From Chlamydomonas reinhardtii (taxonomy: Eukaryota > Chlorophyta > Chlorophyceae > Chlamydomonadales > Chlamydomonadaceae): DNA of 64,000 bases. Under the pieces are notes generated by a model, which worked only from the letters and a program-made list of their open reading frames with translations, ran no database searches and was not told the origin of the DNA. This document shows, piece after piece, positions 56,529-64,000 of this stretch (its first letter is position 1; every line of letters begins with the position of its first letter). The position numbers and the translations under genes were made by a program. Location: NCBI RefSeq assembly GCF_000002595.2, contig NC_057013.1, positions 2,799,087 through 2,863,086 of the forward strand, given 5' to 3'.

Positions 56529-59500
56529 TATGTGTGTGTGTGTGTGTGTGTGCGTGTGTCTGTGTGTATTATAAGCAGGCAGGCAAGCAACAAGCGTGTG
56601 TGTGCGTGCACGGGTCAGGCTGCAGGGCTGCGCTTCGTCTCCTATGCGGCCCGAAATCTCCTCTTCACCAACGGCTCCGTCCTCCCTCCTCCCTCGTCCT
56701 CCTCCCTCCTCCTCCCTCCTCCTCCCTCCTCCCTCCTCCTCCTCCCTCCTCCCTCCTCCTCCGCCCGCCTTCCTACCTCAGCATCCTGCTGTCTGGCCTG
56801 GACGCCATGTCGCGCGGTGTGGCTGACGCCGCCGGCCTGGCGCCGCCCGCCCACTCCTCGCTGGACGGCTCGCCGCCCGGTCTGCCGCCCTCGCCGCTGG
56901 CGCTGTCCATCGCGCACTGCAACGTGGCGCCGCCCAGCGACCGCTCCGCGGGGGCGAATGCGGAGGAGGGGGCGGCCAACCCCTTCCTGCCCAGGTGGGG
57001 GCTGTGTGTGGTGCGGGTTGTGTGTGGGGCGGGCTGTGTGTGGGGCGGGTTGTGTGTGGGGCGGGTTGTGTGTGGGGCGGGTTGTGTGGGGGGCGGGCTG
57101 TGTGGGGGGCGGGTTGTGTGTGGGGCGGGTTGTGTGGGGGGCGGGCTGTGTGGGGGGCGGGCTGTGTGGGGGGCGGGCTGTGTGGGGGGCGGGTTGTGTG
57201 TGGGGCGGGTTGTGTGTGGGGCGGGTTGTGTGGGGGGCGGGTTGTGTGTGGGGCGGGTTGTGTGGGGGGCGGGTTGTGTGGGGGGCGGGTTGTGTGGGGG
57301 GCGGGTTGTGTGGGGGGCGGGCTGTGTGTGGGGCGGGTTGTGTGTGGGGCGGGTTGTGTGTGGGGCGGGCTGTGTGTGGGGCGGGCTGTGTGTGGGGCGG
57401 GTTGTGTGTGGGGCGGGTTGTGTGGGGGGCGGGTTGTGTGGGGGGCGGGCTGTGTGGGGGGCGGGCTGTGTGTGGGGCGGGTTGTGTGTGGGGCGGGTTG
57501 TGTGGGGGGCGGGTTGTGTGTGGGGCGGGTTGTGTGTGGGGCGGGTTGTGTGGGGGGCGGGTTGTGTGGGGGGCGGGTTGTGTGGGGGGCGGGCTGTGTG
57601 GGGGGCGGGTTGTGTGTGGGGCGGGCTGTGTGTGGGGCGGGCTGTGTGTGGGGCGGGTTGTGTGGGGGGCGGGTTGTGTGTGGGGCGGGTTGTGTGTGGG
57701 GCGGGCTGTGTGTGGGGCGGGTTGTGTGGGGGGCGGGTTGTGTGTGGGGCGGGCTGTGTGTGGGGCGGGCTGTGTGTGGGGCGGGTTGTGTGTGGGGCGG
57801 GTTGTGTGTGGGGCGGGCTGTGTGGGGGGCGGGTTGTGTGGGGGGCGGGCTGTGTGGGGGGCGGGCTGTGTGTGGGGCGGGTTGTGTGTGGGGCGGGTTG
57901 TGTGTGGTGCGGGCTGTGTGGGGCGGGCTGTGTGTGGGGCGGGTTGTGTGTGGGGCGGGTTGTGTGTGGGGCGGGTTGTGTGTGGGGCGGGCTGTGTGTG
58001 GGGCGGGTTGTGTGTGGGGCGGGCTGTGTGGGGGGCGGGCTGTGTGTGGGGCGGGTTGTGTGTGGGGCGGGTTGTGTGGGGGGCGGGTTGTGTGTGGGGC
58101 GGGCTGTGTGTGGGGCGGGCTGTGTGGGGGGCGGGCTGTGTGTGGGGCGGGTTGTGTGTGGGGCGGGTTGTGTGTGGGGCGGGTTGTGTGGGGGGCGGGC
58201 TGTGTGTGGTGCGGGTTGTGTGGGGGGCGGGTTGTGTGTGGGGCGGGTTGTGTGGGGGGCGGGTTGTGTGTGGGGCGGGTTGTGTGGGGGGCGGGCTGTG
58301 TGTGGGGCGGGTTGTGTGTGGGGCGGGTTGTGTGTGGGGCGGGTTGTGTGTGGGGCGGGTTGTGTGGGGGGCGGGCTGTGTGTGGGGCGGGCTGTGTGTG
58401 GGGCGGGTTGTGTGGGGGGCGGGTTGTGTGTGGGGCGGGCTGTGTGGGGGGCGGGCTGTGTGGGGGTGAGAGGTGGTGGACTAGGTGAGCTCTGTGTGAG
58501 AGGTTTGCGTCACCTGAGCTGAGACGTGTCTGGAAGGCTGAAGTGCTGTGAACGCATGTGCGTGCGTGTGTGTGCATGATGTGCGTACTGCAGTATCGCG
58601 GTGTTGTGCCGGCCGGAGGGCGCGGCAGGCGCCGGCAAGGACGGCAAGGACGGCAAGAAGAAGGCGGCCGCGGCGGCCAAGCCTGCCAAAGAGGGAAAAG
58701 GTGTGTGTGGGCCTTGCTGTCCGCGTCTACCTAGTCGTGCCTGGAAAGTAGGACCCGCCGAACACCTTGCCATTGTCTTGCGCAAGCTGCTAGTCCTGCT
58801 CATGTCAAGAGCTCAGTGTCCTTGTCAACACCCACCACCACAACAACCACTACCACAACCACCACCCAACAACAACAACAACCCCCAGACGGCAAGGGCA
58901 AGGGCAAGGGCGACAAGGGCGGCGGCGGCGATGACGGCGGCCGGCCCCCGGTGGCGCCCCTCACACTGCAATCGCCGCACCTGGACCTGCAGAGCCCCGC
59001 CGGCATGTACAGGTGGGGGCGCGGCGGCGGTGGGCGGGGGGTGCGGTGGGGGACGAGCAATGCCGTACGGTACTGACCGTACGGCGATAGAGAGGCACAG
59101 GCAGCTGCATGCAAGGTCGGGGCACGGCCTGCTCCGGTGTGCACCCGCGTACACGAGTTCGCCCGGCCTGCCGCATGTGGACAAACACCAGGACCCTCCC
59201 CGCCCCTCTACCCTCCCTTCCTGCCTCCTGCCTAACCCTCACACACACCCCGTCCTCCCTGCCCCGCAAACACGCACCCCCAGCCTGGACCTGGCCCACC
59301 CCGGCACCTCCGCCCTGGTCTCCTACCTCCTGCGCCTCCGACAAACCTTGGAGGCTGCAGTCGCCGCCGGCGCCGCCCACGGCGTGGCCCTCTCCCTCGT
59401 GGACATAACCGTCAACGGCCGACCTGTACGAACCGACGCGCTCGCCGGTCTGGTGGCGGGCTGGAGCGAGGGGCGACTGGAGCTGACGGTGCGGGCGCCG

Positions 59501-61496
59501 GCTCAGTTGGCGGTGGAGGCGCCGGCGCCCCTGTCTGCGGCGGTGGTGGAGTGGCTGGCTGGGCTGATGGCGGACCCGGCGGCCTCGCCACTGTGGAAGC
59601 TGGCGGTGGTGCAGGTGAGAGGGTGGGAGCGGGTTGGAGGAGGGAGGAGGGGGAGGAGAGAGGGGGAGAGGGTTGTGGGTCAGCGTGTCCCCTGTGTGTG
59701 TGGGGAGGAATGGGGAGGGCTGTGCGGAGGCGGTTACCGTTATGCGCCTGCCGCTTGGGGCGGCGGTCCGAGGCATTCGGGGCGTGTGCTGGTGGGCCGG
59801 AGGGTGGGGGTACGTCCGTGCTCATCTCCACCCACTCTCGCGTCTCACCATGTCGCTGACGCCGACGGCTGCCCCCGTGTGCCTGCCACTGTGCCAGGCC
59901 GCCGGCGCGTGCTGCTACTTCACCCCGGGCCAGTGCGTGGCGCTGCTGTCGGGATTCGACCCGCAGTCCGCCGAGTTTGTGGCGGCGGCCCAGATGCTGT
60001 ACGCGCGCAGTGTGCAGCCGCTGGCGTTCTGGCAGCAGGTGCTGCCGCGCTTCACGCCGCCGCAGGAGGAGGCGCTGAGGGCCATGTGGGTGCCGCGTGC
60101 CGCGTGGCGGGGGGGGGGGAGGAGGATGGCGCTTGGTCTGTGTGGGGTGCGGCGCGGCTGGTGCTCCACTGCTGCCACTGCTTGCCGGCACGTCGGCCGG
60201 TACTGGCGTGGCTTGCGGTGCTGGCGTGCCCGTCCTGTGCTGCCTCGCCCACACGTGTCCCTTTCCCTGGTCTCACTCCTTACCTGCGCCGCCTCCTTCG
60301 CTGGGCATGTAACACCCTCCTCCATTGCCGCCCTGCTGCCGCCTGCTGCCGCCCCTCCTCCTCCTCCCCGTCCCCCGGTCCGCTCACAGGGTGGGTGACC
60401 TGAGGGCGCTGGACCTGGGCTGCCCCATGGGCCGCTACGCGCTCAACCTGAGCCGCCAGGTGGACCGCTTCGTGGCGCTGAGGCTGCAGCTGGCCTCGGC
60501 GCTGGAGGCCTCCTGGCTGGGATGCAGGTGAGGCACACAGGCAGAGAGGCGCAGGCAAACAGAAGGGGTGGGGCGGGGCGGGACAGCAGCAGCGGCAGTA
60601 GTAGCGGGGCGGGGCAGCAGTGGCAGTAGCGGGGCCGGGTGGGGCGGGGTGGGGCGGGAGAAGCCGTCAGGGAATGGCAATCTCGGCAGTCTACAGGGCA
60701 GGAACAGGGCAGGACCTGGGGACTTCCTTCCCAGGGCGCGAGCACCACTACCGTGTTTACTCCGTTGCTTTACTCCGTTGCCCCCACCACCCCCACCCCC
60801 ACCACTTCTCCTCCGCCCCTACCCAACCCACTACCCCCCTGCAGGTACTACATCAACTGGCTAAACGCGTCGCTCAACGGCCAGCCACTGGACACGGCCG
60901 GGCTCATGCGCATCCGCGACTTCGCGCTGCCCGGGGCGGGCGTGCTGAGGCTGGACTACGTGTCATACAGGGTGAGGGCCCGAGGGGGAGTGGGCGGGTT
61001 TGTATGTTCCACGCAAACAGCAGTTGATTGTCAACGAATAAAGAGAATGGGTTGGTCTCGCAGTTTCCTGACCTGCTGCCGCCTCGCTGCTCCGTCACCT
61101 TTTTTACCGGGTCCCCGCCCCCTCACTCTGCAGAAGCCCGGTCCCGACGCCGTCCCTGCCTCCCGGGACGAGTTGGCGGAGCTTCAGGCCGTACTGCGCG
61201 GCATCAACATCTCCCACATCGCCGCGGGACTGGCGGTCAGGCGGATCGCCGACCCGCCGCCGCCGCCGCCCAAGCAGGAGCCGCCGCGCAGTGCCCACGC
61301 CTCGCGGCGCAAGTAAGCGCCGCCTTGAGTGTGATTGTGATTGTGACGAATGCACAGCGCTCCTTCTAGCAAGGTCCATACAAGCGCCTGAAAAATGAGT
61401 TGGCATTGCGCGGCCGCGCGGCCTCCGCTGCCACAGGCACACCGTAGCTTTCGCGCGTCCGCATTCTCGCCCATGACATGACACGCCATCAACAAC

Positions 61497-61530
<34 letters not shown>

Positions 61531-64000
61531 CACACACACACACACACACGTCGTCTGGGCGGGCTTTCGTTTCGTTTTTTAACACACACACACACACACA
61601 CACACACACTCCCTAACATCGCCTGCTCGCTGGGGGGCATCGTGGCGCTCACAGGCAGCAGGCGCCCGCGGCGCCGCCCAAGCCCAAGCCGCGCCTGTCA
61701 GCTCTGCAGCTGCTGCGGACGCCGCTAGAGGCAGTAGCGCTCATCCTCGCCAAGCCCGCGCCGCCGCCGCCGCCGCAACCCGACGCCAACGGCGTCGTGG
61801 CGCCGCCGCCGCCTCCCCCCACCAGCTGGGTCTCAGCCTGCGGCTTCAGCCCCGCCCACCTCTTCCGCCGCGCCGGCATGGTCCTGCCAGAGTGCTCATT
61901 CAGTGGGTACGACGTGCCGCCGCGAGCGTCCACCGACGGCGAGCGGCCGTACTCAGCCAAGGCACAGAGCTTCGGGCGGCGGCCCACGCGGGACGGCTCG
62001 GCCGCGCCGGAGCGGGCGAGTGCAGCGGCGGGAGGTGGCGGCGGCGGGCCGGAGAAGGCGGCGGCCGGCGGCAAGGGGGGCAAGGTCGCGAGGGGCGACA
62101 AGGCCCGGCGGAAGAGCGGCACGGGCGGCGGCAAGGAAGGCGGCCAGGCGGACGAGGGGGCGGCGTGGCAGCGGGCCCGGGTAAGTGAAAGGGAGGCCAG
62201 ATTGGATAGGTTGGCGCCGCAAAGAGGTGGGGCCCGCAACGGTTGCATGAGCCGGACTCGGTTTCGGTGATTACGGTAGTGAGGAGAATAGCACACCGCG
62301 TTCCTCGTCTTCTGCCCTCAACACGTACCCTCTCGCGCCTCCTGCCCTCCGCCCAGGCCGAGCACCACGCCTCTCTGCTCCTGGCCGTGCACCAAGCCAA
62401 GGACCTGCCGCTGCTGGCCTGCAAGCTGGGAGCCGCGCACCTGGCCGCGGCGGTGGCCGCCATACTGCGGGAGCCGGGCGGGCCGCGCGCGGCGGCGGCG
62501 CTGCTGGCGGCGCTGCCCCCGCTGGCGGCCGTCAAGTTCCTGTACGACCAGGCCGACCCCAGCCCCTGCCTGCTGCCGCCCGAGGTCCGCAAGACGCTGC
62601 TGGGACTCATGCCGGTGAGCCGGCGCCAGCGCGTGTGTTGTCAGAAAGCACCATGTGGAAGGGAAACGCATGACCATGTGTGCGATACGATGCTATGCGA
62701 TGCTCGCAGTGTCGTATGTTGGTTTGTGTAGATGTGGTGAGGAATGCTAACGTTTGCGCCCCCGACCATGCAAGCCTTGCGAAATCTGACCAGGAAACGC
62801 GCCGCGCCGGAAGCTGAAGCCCCAATCCCCACCACACCTTGCCGCGGGTTTGCCCACCGCAGCTGGCTCCTGAGCGGCTCAAGTGCTACGAGGCCGCCGC
62901 CCGGGCCGCCAGTGAGGCCGCCCTGCAGCGCACACGCCGCGTGCGCACGGCGCTCAACCTGTGGGCGGCGGAGCGCTACCTGAGCGCGGAGCAGCTCACA
63001 GCCATCCTGGGCACCCTGCACTACGAGAGCGACCGGGTGAGGCGCGGCGGGCTTATGGAACACTGTGGCAGGCTCGGCAATCAACCTTCCGAATGCCGGA
63101 CGTGCAAGGCACCGTGTCAAGCGCACGGCCGTCAGGCGTGTTTGATAAGATGTTGATCATGTGTTGTGCCGCCTCCGCTGCCTCCTCCTCTCACCCCTGC
63201 TGCCGCTGCCGCCCTCCCTCCTCCTCTCACCCCTGCTGCCGCTGCCGCTGCCGCCCTACTTCCGCCTCCTGACAGATCACCGCCATGGTGGTGCTGTGGC
63301 CGCGTGTGGTGCGGGGCGGCTGGAAGAGGACGTACGAGCGCCTGTCGCCCGCGGAGCAGCGCCAGGTCATGATGGTGCGTGGCGCCGCGATGGGAGCGAC
63401 GTGCCAACTGCCACCGGGCCCGGACCCAACTGGCGACATGCTCAGCGGCTGTGCACCCACCGCTTGGATGAATGCGCGCACACACACATACACGCACACA
63501 ACACACACCTGACACTTCCCCCGCTCCTGCCCCCGGCCCTGCCCCCGCCCGTGCCCCTGCCCTCTCCCTCCTCCCCCTCAGCGCCTGGGCCACTGGCACG
63601 TGTACTCCTGTCTGGCCGACCCCCACGGCATCGCCTTTGCGCTGGACTTGGGCGAGCCGGAGCAGAAGGACATCGCGCGGGAGCTGGTGCGGGCGGCGGT
63701 CAAGGAGACCCTGCGGGCGAGGCAGGACGCCCGGGCGCGAGGCGGCGGCGGCGCGGCGGTGAGGATTTGGGGGCATGGGTGGCGCGGGAGGCGCGGAGGG
63801 CGCGATGGCTGGGGCTGGGTGTGTGTGTAGCAGCCTGCGATGTCGCCGTAGGCACTAGTAGTAGTGCTGGTTGCAAAGTGGCGCTGGCGCTGACGTGTGT
63901 GGCTGCTCCTACTCTGCTGCCTTCTGCCTGCTGGGCGCGCCTGCAGGGCAACATCCAGACGCTGCTGGAGCTGCGCGGCAACGGCAACCCCGTGTCCATT
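50729..64000 (+). CDS. Giant leucine-rich-repeat protein with DUF4476-like segments (partial, 3' end off window)
   Basis: Twenty-three exons keep one open frame of 2039 residues to the window edge: 50729-52021, 52254-52409 (or 52418), 52606-53283, 53522-53806, 54127-54378, 54680-54841, 55310-55493, 55850-56103, 56319-56476, 56782-56994, 58594-58700, 58889-59012, 59284-59614, 59898-60085, 60390-60527, 60845-60971, 61134-61312, 61655-62180, 62357-62614, 62863-63036, 63276-63374, 63582-63758, 63947-64000. Residues 1-710 are low complexity (poly-Gly, Ser, Pro) with a coiled coil near 420-500. LRRs of the ribonuclease-inhibitor type span about 780-1150 (LVRLCLGGNKLCNE, LLELDLQRCGLTDVGG, LQRLDCSWNTLRAESG, LRVDLTHNNLGPGA). 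Later segments such as YFTPGQCVALLSGFD (1400s) and YLSAEQLTAILGTLHYESDR (1910s) resemble DUF4476 repeats. A cytoskeletal or ciliary scaffold is possible but not shown. Splitting into two genes cannot be excluded, though phases argue for one. Confidence 0.78.
52042..52087 (+). repeat. (GT)n microsatellite
   Basis: About 23 perfect GT units in intron 1 of the giant gene, 20 nt after the donor. Confidence 0.97.
54631..54668 (+). repeat. GT-flanked AACGAAAGCCC repeat, diverged copy (giant gene intron 5)
   Basis: CTGTGTGTGTAAAAGGAAAC followed by GAAAGCCCTGTGTGTG, about 11 nt before the acceptor. Same orientation and same place in the intron as the COG8 copy. Confidence 0.65.
54879..54952 (+). repeat. 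Intronic sense repeat, extended copy (giant gene intron 6)
   Basis: TTTGCAAGGATGCTTGGAAA, then a G-run, then CTGCAGATATCAGCCGAAAC and TAAAGC. The upstream half resembles 31985-32018 in the TLDc 3' UTR, so the full repeat may be longer than the 40-nt core. Confidence 0.65.
55047..55082 (+). repeat. Intronic sense repeat (giant gene intron 6, second copy)
   Basis: GGTTGTAGATACCAGCCCAA followed by GCTAACTACCG, preceded by GGGGGGAGCTGGGGA. Same intron and same direction as the copy at 54879. Confidence 0.8.
55655..55753 (+). repeat. (AC)n microsatellite
   Basis: Long, nearly perfect AC tract in intron 7 of the giant gene, with a few interruptions at its left end. Confidence 0.97.
56502..56569 (+). 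repeat. Interrupted (GT)n microsatellite
   Basis: GT tract with a TATG interruption and some GC variants, in intron 9 of the giant gene. Confidence 0.95.
56680..56770 (+). repeat. CTCCTC polypyrimidine tract
   Basis: Imperfect CCTCCTC repeat immediately before the exon 10 acceptor (ACCTCAG at 56775-56781). It probably serves as an extended polypyrimidine tract. Several frames read through it as poly-Pro/Leu/Ser, which is not real coding. Confidence 0.9.
57002..58466 (+). repeat. 16-bp minisatellite, about 90 units, in intron 10 of the giant gene
   Basis: Tandem units of GGGYTGTGTGKGGGGC (16 bp), varying almost only at two positions (C/T and T/G), so most units are one of four types in irregular order. 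One unit near 57912-57930 is 2 bp short, and a few have TGGTGC. The array starts a few bases after the donor at 56995 and fills most of the 1.6-kb intron. Lacking stop codons, it yields spurious long frames on both strands. G-rich on the transcribed (sense) strand, with GGGGCGGG in every unit, so it is a candidate for G-quadruplex or R-loop formation (inference). Confidence 0.97.
58825..58887 (+). repeat. CAM-type (CAC/CAA) simple repeat
   Basis: ACC/ACA triplets before the exon 12 acceptor of the giant gene, acting as an unusual A/C-rich replacement for a polypyrimidine tract. Confidence 0.85.
61496..61609 (-). repeat. (AC)n tract with inverted copy of the AACGAAACGAAAGCCC repeat
   Basis: AC tract, then GTCGTCTGGGCGGGCTTTCG and TTTCGTTTTTTAA, then another AC tract. 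Read on the minus strand it matches the COG8 copy (TTAAAAAACGAAACGAAAGC then CCGCCCAGACG). It lies in intron 17 of the giant gene, antisense to it. Confidence 0.85.

Noticed and set aside
56594-56780. Continuation of giant-gene coding through GLRFVSYAARNLLF and the CTCC tract
   Set aside because: Splicing 56476 to 56782 keeps phase and continues the LRR pattern (GLRILLSGLD), while coding through the pyrimidine tract requires an inconsistent phase.
56351-58577. Very long open frames (500-720 codons) on both strands with GGRVVCGAGCVW-like or TRPPHNPPH-like repeats
   Set aside because: They are products of a stop-free 16-bp minisatellite inside an intron. The exon-phase model joins 56994 to 58594 cleanly, and every frame across the array is open.

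Overview
The window is nuclear DNA from a volvocine green alga, most likely Chlamydomonas reinhardtii or a close relative. The evidence is very GC-rich coding sequence, many short introns with GTGAGT/GTGCGT donors and GCAG acceptors, long 3' UTRs closed by TGTAA poly(A) signals, abundant (GT)n/(AC)n microsatellites, and genes with plant or algal homologues. No prokaryotic operons, tRNA or rRNA genes, CRISPR arrays or intact transposons were seen.

Layout, left to right: RPT5 proteasome ATPase (-, C-terminal end cut by the window edge); TAD3/ADAT3 tRNA deaminase subunit (+); a basic Ser/Pro-rich protein with two SxIP motifs and a C-terminal coiled coil (+); an F-box-like/ankyrin-type repeat protein (-); a small TPR protein, probably organellar (+); an organellar GatA amidotransferase (+); a possible 80-residue gene (-); a TPPP/p25-alpha-like protein with two copies of the tubulin-related motif (+); a secreted Cys-rich protein (+); a repeat-bearing intergenic region at 26.1-28.8 kb; a TLDc protein (+); an RHD3/SEY1 ER-shaping GTPase (-); COG8 of the Golgi tethering complex (+); a CID-type protein with two RRMs (+); and a giant leucine-rich-repeat protein with DUF4476-like segments that fills 50.7-64.0 kb and runs off the right edge (+).

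Exon models were built by hand by matching donor, acceptor and reading-frame phase. Every multi-exon gene listed keeps one open frame through all its joins, which is the main support for the models. Three gene pairs are head to head with 280-470 bp between start codons (RPT5/TAD3, F-box-ankyrin/TPR, RHD3/COG8). The last pair links two endomembrane functions.

The most unusual signals are not genes. A roughly 40-nt sequence related to GTAGATACCAGCCCAAACTA occurs in introns of four unrelated genes, always in the sense direction of the host transcript and always downstream of a G-rich tract after the 5' splice site. A 16-bp minisatellite of about 90 units fills one intron of the giant gene. A second short repeat, built around AACGAAACGAAAGCCC next to GT tracts, occurs three times. 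The TPPP-like and SxIP proteins are both candidate microtubule proteins.
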